Origin: Clostridiales bacterium
GTDB lineage: Bacteria > Bacillota > Clostridia > Lachnospirales > Cellulosilyticaceae
Length of the DNA stretch: 64,000 nucleotides
Direction of reading: 5' to 3'
NCBI GenBank assembly: GCA_019418225.1
Contig: DYCF01000006.1
Span: forward strand, 19,189-83,188
Both the position numbers and the translations under genes were made by a program. Below are positions 1 to 7,479 of this stretch, piece after piece. The notes under the pieces are model-generated. The model searched no databases. It saw nothing but the letters and a program-made list of their open reading frames with translations, and was not told where the DNA came from. How positions within the stretch are numbered: the stretch's first letter is position 1; each line of letters opens with the position of its first letter.

Positions 1-1479
1 GATAAGAATCTTAGGCTTTTTAAGAAGTGCTCTTGCGATACAAAGTCTTTGTTTTTGACCACCTGATACGTTAGTTCCACCTTGCTCAATATAAGTGTCA
101 TAACCTTCTGGGAAAGCTGCAACGAAATCATGTGCTTGTGCTAATTTACAAACACGGATAAGTTCTTCATCAGAAGCATTTTCATCACCCCAGCGAAGGT
201 TTTCTTTGATTGTACCTGAGAATAAAACATTTTTTTGAAGTACCATGGCAACTTCATTACGAAGTGATTCAATGTCATAATCTCTTACGTCTATGCCGCC
301 AACAGTTACTCTACCTTCTGTTACATCATATAAACGAGGAATAAGCTGTACGAAACTAGATTTTGAGCTACCTGTTCCACCAATGATACCAATTGTTTCA
401 CCAGATTTGATATTGATATCAATGTTTTTTAAACATAACTTATCTTTGCGTTTTGCATAACTGAAGTTTACATTTTCAAATGTAATGCTACCGTCTTTTA
501 CCTCATGAATTGGATTTTCACCATTTGCTAAATCACTTTGTTCATCTAAGATTTCTACAATTCTCTCTGCAGAAGCACGAGACATAATAATCATAACAAA
601 TACCATTGAAAGCATCATAAGTCCCATTAAGATTTGCATTGCATAAGTAATAAGACTCATAAGCTCACCTGTTGTAAAGTTACCTGCTACAATCATTCTT
701 GCTCCGAACCATGCAATTAAAATCATACATAAGTACATTGTAAACTGCATAAGTGGCCCATTGAAGGCAAGTGTCCCTTCTGCTTTTGTGAAATCACTAT
801 AGATTTCTTTAGAAATCTTTTTGAATTTATCTTCTTCCACATCTTCTCTAACAAAAGATTTTACCACACGGATACCGTGTAAGTTTTCTTGTACTACGTT
901 ATTTAACTTATCGTATGTACGAAATACTCTTTCAAAGATTGGGTGAACATTTTTAATGATGAAGAATAAACCGCCACCTAAAATTGGAATTGCTAATAAG
1001 AATATGCATCCAAGTCTCGCATTAATTGTAAATGCCATAATTAATGAGAATAATAAAATCATCGGTGCACGTACCGCAATTCGAATAATCATTTGATATG
1101 AATTTTGTAAGTTTGTAACGTCTGTTGTTAAACGGGTTACAATACTTGCAGTTGAAAACTTATCAATATTTGAGAATGAAAAGTTCTGTACATTATAATA
1201 CATATCATGTCTTAAATTCTTAGCAAATCCAGCGGATGCAATCGCTGCAAACTTTCCTGAAAGTGCACCAAAGCTTAGTGACATGAGACATGCTATAACA
1301 AGTACAACTCCCATCTTGGTGATATATCCCATATCTCCTTTATCAATTCCATAGTCAATGAGTCTAGCCATTAATAACGGAACGATAACTTCCATGGTAA
1401 CTTCTAAAACCATGAATATTGGCGTCAAGATTGATGCCTTTTTATACTGCCTTACGCAGCCTGCTAGTCTTTTGATCAT
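1..1479 (-). CDS. Multidrug-type ABC exporter, ATP-binding and permease half (C-terminus cut by window edge)
   Basis: The first 493 residues are visible; the last ~85 lie outside the window. Half-transporters of this family have an N-terminal six-helix membrane domain (here about residues 10-310) followed by a nucleotide-binding domain. Visible motifs are a Walker A of the form GGTGSSKSS (the usual last glycine before the lysine is serine), an ABC signature VSGGQKQR, and the start of Walker B (KPKILI) at the window edge. It starts at an ATG behind AAGGAGG. It lies 115 bp downstream of a MarR gene on the same strand, with an operator-like repeat between, so it is probably a drug or toxic-compound exporter controlled by that MarR protein. 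Such exporters are usually heterodimers, so a partner gene is likely beyond position 1. Substrate unknown. Confidence 0.9.
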   Translation of the reverse strand, partial: MIKRLAGCVRQYKKASILTPIFMVLEVTMEVIVPLLMARLIDYGIDKGDMGYITKMGVVLVIACLMSLSFGALSGKFAAIASAGFAKNLRHDMYYNVQNFSFSNIDKFSTASIVTRLTTDVTNLQNSYQMIIRIAVRAPMILLFSLIMAFTINARLGCIFLLAIPILGGGLFFIIKNVHPIFERVFRTYDKLNNVVQENLHGIRVVKSFVREDVEEDKFKKISKEIYSDFTKAEGTLAFNGPLMQFTMYLCMILIAWFGARMIVAGNFTTGELMSLITYAMQILMGLMMLSMVFVMIIMSRASAERIVEILDEQSDLANGENPIHEVKDGSITFENVNFSYAKRKDKLCLKNIDINIKSGETIGIIGGTGSSKSSFVQLIPRLYDVTEGRVTVGGIDVRDYDIESLRNEVAMVLQKNVLFSGTIKENLRWGDENASDEELIRVCKLAQAHDFVAAFPEGYDTYIEQGGTNVSGGQKQRLCIARALLKKPKILI

Positions 1480-1510
1480 AGTAACCTCCTTATATTGTGT
1501 ATTTTGAATA

Positions 1511-1545
1511 ATTGTTAGCACATAGACTGTCAGCCTACTAACAAT
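1511..1545. promoter_or_regulatory. Operator-like inverted repeat before the ABC exporter
   Basis: ATTGTTAG (1511-1518) is repeated inverted as CTAACAAT (1538-1545). The right half reads GTTAGTAGGCTGAC on the minus strand, resembling the GTTAG-N4-CTAAC palindrome upstream of the marR gene. It lies between the marR stop and the exporter start. A MarR binding site is the simplest inference. Confidence 0.45.
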
Positions 1546-1594
1546 TTATCCAATAAATAAAGTGGATTCACACCCACTTTTATTAAAGATAGTA

Positions 1595-2035
1595 CTATTC
1601 TAAGTTCTTCTTAAGCTTATCTGCTATTTTATAGAATGTTTCTATCTCCTCTTCGGTAATCCCATCAACTAACCTCTTCTCAAAGGCAATAATCTCAAGT
1701 TCAATCTGTTCCTGAACTTTAATTGCCTTCTCAGTCAGCTCTAATTTCTTTAACCTAGCATCATGGGCTACTGGACGACGAACAATAATACCATTCTTTT
1801 CCATACGTTGTAAAATAGCTGTAGCTGTGGAACGTCTGATAGAAAATTCCTCTTCTATATCTCTTTGATACACATCTTGACCTTGATGATCATAAAGATA
1901 ACCAATTACCCAACTATGTATGCCTGTTACCCGTTCAGCAGCCTTTATTGCTGGCAAATTATCTACATGCCTCTTAATTAAATTAGATATGGTGCGAACT
2001 TCAAATCCTACACGTCTATTCAATATTGCCCTCAT
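1595..2035 (-). CDS. MarR family transcriptional regulator
   Basis: This 146-residue protein has the size and helix pattern of MarR winged-helix dimers: an N-terminal dimer helix, a winged helix with a conserved DIEEEFSIRRSTATAIL recognition region at about 60-76, and a wing around RRPVAHDARLKKLELT. It sits just upstream of, and on the same strand as, the ABC exporter. GTTAG/CTAAC repeats lie before both genes. The expected role is a ligand-responsive repressor of itself and the exporter; the ligand cannot be read from sequence. Confidence 0.9.
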   Translation of the reverse strand: MRAILNRRVGFEVRTISNLIKRHVDNLPAIKAAERVTGIHSWVIGYLYDHQGQDVYQRDIEEEFSIRRSTATAILQRMEKNGIIVRRPVAHDARLKKLELTEKAIKVQEQIELEIIAFEKRLVDGITEEEIETFYKIADKLKKNLE

Positions 2036-2066
2036 CTCCTACGCTAAATATTTAAGCTTTCTTTTT

Positions 2067-2080
2067 GTTAGTCTGCTAAC
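2067..2080. promoter_or_regulatory. Probable MarR autoregulatory operator
   Basis: A perfect 5-bp inverted repeat, GTTAG-N4-CTAAC, lies about 32 bp upstream of the marR start codon, where an autorepressor would block the promoter. Its halves recur in the 1511-1545 repeat. Confidence 0.45.
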
Positions 2081-2277
2081 ATATTGTATAAAAAAAAAGC
2101 CCCTCTGTCAATAATTGATATATCTTTGCTTTCTCCTTATTTTTTACATTTCTTGCACTTATTTTACCATTTTCCTAATCTTTTACCATTCTTCGTTGTC
2201 CTATTTAGTAAAATATGTTATATTTTTACACGCAAGTATATAAATATTAGAGTTTTGATTAAATTTAGGAGGATTTA

Positions 2278-4314
2278 ATGAGAAAATTAGGGGTTATCAA
2301 TAAACTATTATTACTTTTTTGCGTTGCTATTATCATTTCATCATTTGCTATAAGTACCGTCACTTATAATTTATCTAAGAATATCTTAGATTCAAATGTG
2401 CAGCTTACAAGTAGCCAAACATTAAACGAAAGTGCAAATGCATTGACACTTTATCTAAAATCACTGAGTCAACAAGTTGATTTATTAACACGCAAAAATG
2501 AATTAAAACATTTGGAAGAGCCTGATATCATAGAAGAAAATCTAACAAGTACCTATGATTCGCTAATTGCTGCGTTGAAAACAACGCCAGGTGCTATGCA
2601 GGGATATTATATTACAGTCAATAATCGTTTAGTCAGCGTGCTTCCTTATGAAAAAGATGGGAAAACTAAATATGAGCGTTTGCTTACTGAAAATATAGAC
2701 TTACGTAATGAATCTTGGTATAAAGATGCATTAAAAAATGAAAACAGACTAGGTGTCTATGCGGCCTATACTGAGCCTTATTTTTCTGAAACACTGGGTA
2801 CAGAGGTCATTACTGTAAGTCAATGTATCAAGGCTAAAGAAGAAGTTGTAGGGGTTGTAGCCATTGATATTGCATTTAGTGCCATTACGGAATTCGTAAA
2901 CAGTATAAAACTTCTTGATACTGGTTTTGTATTCCTTGTCAATAATGAAGGAGAGGTCTTAGTGTCACCTGATAATGATGCACTCTCACTTACTTCATTC
3001 TCTACACTATCTATATGGGAAAGTTTAAATACGACTGAGCCTACAAGCTTAAAAGGGCACTCTGGGGGTGAAGACTACTACATCACTAGCATTACAGATG
3101 GCATTACAAGCTGGAAACTAATTGGGATGATTAATCAACGTGAAATTACAAATGATTTATCTACACTTTCTACTTGTACGTTACTTGTTACTTTAGGTGC
3201 ACTTGTATTAAGTTTTCTCTATGTTTTATTCTCTATGAAAGATTTAAAAAGCAAGTTTAAAGCCTTAGGGGATAATATCGCAGCCATTGCACAAGGTGAC
3301 TTTACTCAGCGCCCTATCATTCCTGGTCATGATGAGTTCCACATATTAAGTAAAGACATTCAGCAGATGACGCAACATATTTCTGCTTTAATCGGAAATG
3401 TAGATGAAACAGCCCAAGTCCTTTTCACTACATCTAATCAGATTAATGCCATCACAGCTCAAACACAAGAGACTTCAACTAATGTAAAGCTTGCTACTGA
3501 TGAAATATCTATCGGTACAGCCCAACAAGCTACAAGTATGCAAGATATCAGTATGCAGGTAGATGCCTTAGGCAAACAGCTAGAAGAAACTAAAAACTAT
3601 ACTTCAAATGTAAAGGCTATGTCTTCTGAAACACAAACTTTAAGTTCAACTGGCTTAAATATGTTACGCGACCTTGGGGAAACATCTAATCATTCTAATG
3701 AAATCGCAGTAAGTTCTTATGCTTTCTTCAAAGATATGACTGAAAGTATTAATAAAATCAACTTTATTTCTAATGCCATTATTGAGATTACTAACCAAAC
3801 AAGTTTGCTCTCTCTTAATGCAAGTATCGAAGCTGCGCGTGCAGGTGAAAGTGGTAAGGGCTTTGCTGTCGTTGCAGAAGAAATTCGTAAGCTTTCTGAT
3901 GCTTCTAAAGCATCTACTGATGAGATTAAAAATATCGTAGATGAAATTAATACGAAGTCTATGCAGGCAAGTACTGCTCTTGAAAAAAGTCAGGCCCTTT
4001 TATTAGAGCAATCAGATGCCATTGCTTCTACAGAAGACGTCTTTAAAAACATCATTGATTCTGTAAATAATCTGATTAAAGACATCTACGAGGTAGACCA
4101 ATTAAATGCCCATATGGTGCAAAGTAAAAATCTTGTCCTTCAAAATGTGGATGAGATTGCAGCCATCTCAGAGCAAACAGCTTCGGCTTCTCAGGAAGTT
4201 ACAGCTTCTACAGAAGAAGTTGCTACAACCATGGATCGTTTATCAGCTGAGGCAAGACAACTTATACAAGCTGCTGAACTACTTAGCGAAAATCTTAAAT
4301 CATTTAAGCTTTAA
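2278..4314 (+). CDS. Methyl-accepting chemotaxis protein (dCache sensor, HAMP, MA domain)
   Basis: This 678-residue receptor has TM1 at ~8-30, an extracellular double-Cache domain (~45-285, with the DxRxxxWYxxA segment and EPY), TM2 at ~297-318, HAMP (~320-375) and a cytoplasmic signalling domain ending at the C-terminus. The kinase-contact tip is recognisable (QTSLLSLNASIEAARAGESG). No CheR-tethering pentapeptide is present. In the amino-acid-binding dCache subfamily an arginine normally sits two residues before the WY pair; here it is glutamate (DLRNESWY), so an amino-acid ligand should not be assumed. It starts at ATG after AGGAGG. It is very similar throughout to the receptor at 7480-9519, so the two are recent paralogues. 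Confidence 0.95.
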   Translation: MRKLGVINKLLLLFCVAIIISSFAISTVTYNLSKNILDSNVQLTSSQTLNESANALTLYLKSLSQQVDLLTRKNELKHLEEPDIIEENLTSTYDSLIAALKTTPGAMQGYYITVNNRLVSVLPYEKDGKTKYERLLTENIDLRNESWYKDALKNENRLGVYAAYTEPYFSETLGTEVITVSQCIKAKEEVVGVVAIDIAFSAITEFVNSIKLLDTGFVFLVNNEGEVLVSPDNDALSLTSFSTLSIWESLNTTEPTSLKGHSGGEDYYITSITDGITSWKLIGMINQREITNDLSTLSTCTLLVTLGALVLSFLYVLFSMKDLKSKFKALGDNIAAIAQGDFTQRPIIPGHDEFHILSKDIQQMTQHISALIGNVDETAQVLFTTSNQINAITAQTQETSTNVKLATDEISIGTAQQATSMQDISMQVDALGKQLEETKNYTSNVKAMSSETQTLSSTGLNMLRDLGETSNHSNEIAVSSYAFFKDMTESINKINFISNAIIEITNQTSLLSLNASIEAARAGESGKGFAVVAEEIRKLSDASKASTDEIKNIVDEINTKSMQASTALEKSQALLLEQSDAIASTEDVFKNIIDSVNNLIKDIYEVDQLNAHMVQSKNLVLQNVDEIAAISEQTASASQEVTASTEEVATTMDRLSAEARQLIQAAELLSENLKSFKL

Positions 4315-4320
4315 AAAATC

Positions 4321-4358
4321 AAGAAGGGAATCACACTTATACCTGTGATTCCCTTCTT
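4321..4358. terminator. Bidirectional intrinsic terminator
   Basis: AAGAAGGGAATCACA pairs with TGTGATTCCCTTCTT and is followed by TTTT on the plus strand and preceded by A-rich DNA. It separates the chemoreceptor from the convergent membrane-protein gene. Confidence 0.85.
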
Positions 4359-4359
4359 T

Positions 4360-4914
4360 TTACTCTTTATAAATCCCATAAGTTCCTGTTGGGCCATCCA
4401 TAAATATCGGTAGTCTTGGCGGATTATACGTCCACCACATCATAAGCAGTACAATCCCTGCAAAAATAATCATCACAATATAAGCGGGTATCCCTTTACC
4501 ATGTCTATAAATATGTAGTCCTAAAAGCTGTCCTAATATAAGATTCACTAATACAATCAAAATATCTACTACTAAAAATTCTACGCCAAAGGCTTGTGTA
4601 TAAAAATAAAATATAAGTGGCATTGTAACCATTCCTGTGACTAGGGCTACAAGTCCACCTGTAAGCCATTTATCATAATCTAGTTGCCCACTAGCCCCTC
4701 CAATCATGCAATATAAACACCACCAAGCTATAATGGGTAATACTATTAGTTTAATATGTTCCCAAATACTTTCGTTTACAGGTGCAAAAAATCCTATAAA
4801 CTCATTATTTCCCGTCCAACCGTATAAGAAATGCATCATACTTCCAATTATAAATAAGACAGGAATCCCAATTAATGTCCACTTTGCCGCCCCATCCAAT
4901 CTTCTTTCTTTCAT
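4360..4914 (-). CDS. Conserved integral membrane protein (DUF6512-like)
   Basis: A 184-residue protein with about five hydrophobic segments. The N-terminal part carries a conserved-looking block around GNNEFIGFFAPVNESIWEHIK after TM1, which I associate with the DUF6512 family of small Firmicute membrane proteins; that name is from memory. The start is ATG 7 bases behind AAAGGAGG. It stands alone, converging on the first chemoreceptor and sharing its terminator. No catalytic motif is visible and function is unknown. Confidence 0.75.
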   Translation of the reverse strand: MKERRLDGAAKWTLIGIPVLFIIGSMMHFLYGWTGNNEFIGFFAPVNESIWEHIKLIVLPIIAWWCLYCMIGGASGQLDYDKWLTGGLVALVTGMVTMPLIFYFYTQAFGVEFLVVDILIVLVNLILGQLLGLHIYRHGKGIPAYIVMIIFAGIVLLMMWWTYNPPRLPIFMDGPTGTYGIYKE

Positions 4915-5118
4915 ATAATGCCTCCTTTACTTCTCTAATAGCCTTATTTAACATTTGTGTAACTGATTACATTGCCTCCCCTCCTTATCTATCCTCTAAC
5001 TTAGCCCTCTATTAAAATATATATTCACCATAGCTTGTATCTATTAGGCTTACTTTCAAAGTCTTAGATTTGTTTTAAAAATAGGCTAACAAATCCTTTG
5101 AATCCGTCAAAATAAAAA

Positions 5119-5168
5119 AGCATATTTTATATAATCCCAATTTAAATGGTGACTCTATAAAATATGCT
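5119..5168 (-). terminator. Intrinsic terminator after the VOC gene
   Basis: AGCATATTTTATA and TATAAAATATGCT form a 13-bp stem; on the minus strand the stem is followed by TTTTTTATT. Confidence 0.7.
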
Positions 5169-5191
5169 TCTGCCTTATAAATTTTTAGTGC

Positions 5192-5593
5192 TTATAAATC
5201 CTTTACATCTCTTAGTTCAATGATTGTCCCTTCTGGTGCAATCACCTTGCTTAAAGCTGAACCCTCTACTTCATAAATAGCCCCGCCATGCTTTTCCTTA
5301 AAATGATGGTATCCTAAAGCCTTAATTCTAGCCACTTCAGCTTTTACATCATCTACTAGGAAACACATGTGCACAAGTCCTTCAAGCTTACTGCTGGGCT
5401 TTGTTAAAACTTCATCTTCTTTGCCAGTTTGAAGCTCAATCATAAAATCTTCTAATGCCAGCCAAGTATTATAGCTACGCTTATGAAAATTGGGTGATTC
5501 CTTAATCACTTTAAAGCCCATAATGTTTGTATAAAAGTCTAAAGATGCTTTATAATCATCTGTTTGTATACATACATGGTGTATTCTTCTCAT
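5192..5593 (-). CDS. VOC (glyoxalase/bleomycin resistance/dioxygenase) family protein
   Basis: A 133-residue single-domain vicinal-oxygen-chelate protein. The N-terminus IHHVCIQTDDYKASLDFYTNIMGF is the typical first beta-alpha-beta module with the metal-ligand histidine; the second module begins near GLVHMCFLVDDV, and an EGTIIELRD end supplies the usual glutamate ligand. It is probably a metal-dependent lyase or isomerase, or a sequestering protein. One base separates it from the upstream yjdF gene, so both are probably transcribed from the riboswitch-controlled promoter, pointing to a role in handling an aromatic or reactive compound. Substrate unknown. Confidence 0.88.
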   Translation of the reverse strand: MRRIHHVCIQTDDYKASLDFYTNIMGFKVIKESPNFHKRSYNTWLALEDFMIELQTGKEDEVLTKPSSKLEGLVHMCFLVDDVKAEVARIKALGYHHFKEKHGGAIYEVEGSALSKVIAPEGTIIELRDVKDL

Positions 5594-5594
5594 C

Positions 5595-6020
5595 TTAATG
5601 TCCTCTATGTTTCTGCCTTCTTTTTTCCTGTTTCAGCACAAACTTCATAGCCTTTTCAGCTTCTTTCTCTGCCTTACTCACAGCCTTACGCTCAAGTTTA
5701 CCTTGTTCCTGCTGCTCCTTTAATGCCTGTTGTGCTTTCGTACCAATCCCTTTTTCCTGCATTTGCTTCTTAGCAATTCGTTGCATTCTCTTAGGATTCA
5801 TACTTTTCTTACCTTCTGAAGCGACCATTCCTTTAACGTCCTTGGGAATTAGTTTATTCCAATTAGTGAGTATAAAATCATATACCTCATTAATTTTAGG
5901 CTCACTGCCAAAGGTAATCTTCATCACCTTATAATGCCCCTCTTCCTCCCATTCATAAATGCCACGCCAAAATGGTTCTTCAAAAAGCACTGTTAAACTA
6001 CTCATGACCTGTGTCATCAT
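5595..6020 (-). CDS. yjdF: YjdF family protein (DUF2992)
   Basis: At 141 residues this matches the YjdF family in length and layout: an N-terminal beta-rich start (LTVLFEEPFWRGIYE), the block FGSEPKINEVYDFIL, the signature GIGTKAQQALK near residue 92, and a highly basic tail ending in KQEKRRQKHRGH. The biochemical function is not established in the family; the basic tail suggests nucleic-acid contact. Start ATG-ATG follows AAGGAGGGAACT. A structured leader of the type that gave the yjdF RNA class its name precedes it. It is followed after one base by the VOC gene. Confidence 0.9.
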   Translation of the reverse strand: MMTQVMSSLTVLFEEPFWRGIYEWEEEGHYKVMKITFGSEPKINEVYDFILTNWNKLIPKDVKGMVASEGKKSMNPKRMQRIAKKQMQEKGIGTKAQQALKEQQEQGKLERKAVSKAEKEAEKAMKFVLKQEKRRQKHRGH

Positions 6021-6078
6021 AGTTCCCTCCTTTTTTAATGCATCAATCTTTAATGCATTAAGTTTCTAATGCGTCACA

Positions 6079-6180
6079 TGATACAAAACTTTACAAAGAA
6101 GGGACAACCAAAGGAGGCAGGTTACTGACAGAATCCATTCTGCGTCTGGACTACCAACCAGAACTGTGTTTTTATCTTTG
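6079..6180 (-). ncRNA. yjdF riboswitch leader
   Basis: On the minus strand, about 60 bases before yjdF, GATAAAAAC (6176-6168) pairs with GTTTTGTATC (6089-6080) as a closing helix. Inside are TCTGG/CCAGA (6145-6162), CAGAA/TTCTG (6129-6142), AACC/GGTT and CTTT/AAAG hairpins, a multibranched fold. yjdF leaders are known riboswitches that respond to azaaromatic compounds in vitro. The assignment rests on position plus fold, not on a covariance-model match. Confidence 0.75.
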
Positions 6181-6246
6181 CTTAATTTAATTTTAGTCTT
6201 CTCTCTATCTACGTCAAGCCATTTTTAAAGAAAAATATACTTTTAT

Positions 6247-7113
6247 TTATTGCTTTTCGTAGTACTTAATCAGTGCTTGTGTCCCTAAATCTCCATAGCC
6301 TTCGTTCTCTAATGTTTGATACATGCCAAGGATTTTTTCCATCATGCCCATATGAAGTCCAGCATCTTGTGCTTCTTCTAGGGCTATTTTCATGTCTTTG
6401 ATGTAATGTTTGATATAGAATCCTGGATCTAAGTCTCCTTTTGCGATTCTTGGTGCCATATTAGACATTTGCCAGCTTCCTGCTGCCCCTTGGCTAATTG
6501 TGCTGAGCATTGTATCCACATCAAGTCCTACTGACTTTGCATAAGACATGGCTTCACATAAGCTTGCCATCACACCGCCTAAGGCAATTTGATTGGCCAT
6601 CTTGGTATGTTGACCGTTCCCTGCTTTACCCTCATAAACAATATTGGTTCCCATGCACTCAAAAATATGGTGACATGCTTCAAAATCTGCTTTTTCACCA
6701 CCGACCATAATGGCAAGTGTGGCTTTTTGCGCCCCTACATCGCCGCCTGATACAGGTGCATCAAGAGCATGTAAACCTTTTTCTCTTGCTGCGGCATCTA
6801 TTTTAATAGCAAGTTTAGGGCTTGTAGTCGTCATATCAATAATATATGTGCCTTTATCTGCACTATGAAGAATGCCACCTTCTCCAAAATAAACTTCCTC
6901 CACATCTTTAGGATAACCTACCATTGTAATGACAGCATCTCTTCCCTTAGCACAGTCTGCCACTGAGCTGCACCATGTGGCACCTTCTGAAATCAGTCTG
7001 TCTGCCTTTGCTTTCGTTCTTGTATAAACCGCTACTTCATAACCTTTATGCATTAAATGACGTGCCATAGATTCACCCATTACACCAATACCAATAAAAC
7101 CGATTTTCTTCAT
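6247..7113 (-). CDS. NAD(P)-dependent beta-hydroxyacid dehydrogenase (3-hydroxyisobutyrate dehydrogenase family)
   Basis: The N-terminus KKIGFIGIGVMGESMARHL is the Rossmann GxGxxG dinucleotide site of the family. Residues ~120-130 carry the substrate-loop signature DAPVSGGDVGAQKATL, and the catalytic lysine block GNGQHTKMANQ lies near residue 170; the second half is the all-helical dimer domain. The family oxidises or reduces short beta-hydroxyacids (3-hydroxyisobutyrate, tartronate semialdehyde, succinic semialdehyde). Which is used here cannot be decided. An ATG at 7131 is in frame, but AAGGGA lies inside that extension and is correctly spaced (9 bases) only from the ATG at 7113. Monocistronic. 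Confidence 0.9.
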   Translation of the reverse strand: MKKIGFIGIGVMGESMARHLMHKGYEVAVYTRTKAKADRLISEGATWCSSVADCAKGRDAVITMVGYPKDVEEVYFGEGGILHSADKGTYIIDMTTTSPKLAIKIDAAAREKGLHALDAPVSGGDVGAQKATLAIMVGGEKADFEACHHIFECMGTNIVYEGKAGNGQHTKMANQIALGGVMASLCEAMSYAKSVGLDVDTMLSTISQGAAGSWQMSNMAPRIAKGDLDPGFYIKHYIKDMKIALEEAQDAGLHMGMMEKILGMYQTLENEGYGDLGTQALIKYYEKQ

Positions 7114-7479
7114 GTTCATTCTTCCCTTCATCTTAAGTCGCCTAATGCTTCACATCGTTATCTATGTGATTTGACATTTATAAACTTTATAAATTTTTTC
7201 CCTATATTGACTTAATTATAGCATCTCTCCTACATACTATCTATACCTCAGCGCCGCATACCGCTTCTCTTCTTTTCTCACCTTATTTCTTATCTATTTC
7301 TTATCTATTTCTTACCTTATTTTTACTGCTCATGACATGTTATGTACTTTTTTATGACATCTTACTACATTTGTCTAATAATTTTTCTGATTTTATTGTA
7401 TTTTTTTATAAGGTATGTTGACTACAAAAATCTACTTTTCTAAATATATCGCTGATTTAAATTTACATGGAGGGTTTTT
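7114..7479. other. AT-rich intergenic region between divergent genes
   Basis: No gene seen. It holds a short direct repeat (CTTATCTATTT three times around 7290-7320) and must contain the divergent promoters for the dehydrogenase and the second chemoreceptor; I cannot pick either with confidence. Confidence 0.5.

Noticed and set aside
2084..2278. 64-residue ORF upstream of the first chemoreceptor
   Set aside because: Low-complexity Phe/Leu/Tyr translation of AT-rich leader DNA, no ribosome site, ends at the MCP start.
7160..7200. Another copy of the 115-bp element (GATTTGACATTTATAAACTTTATA)
   Set aside because: Only ~20 bp of similarity, without the termini or second hairpin; could be chance in AT-rich DNA.
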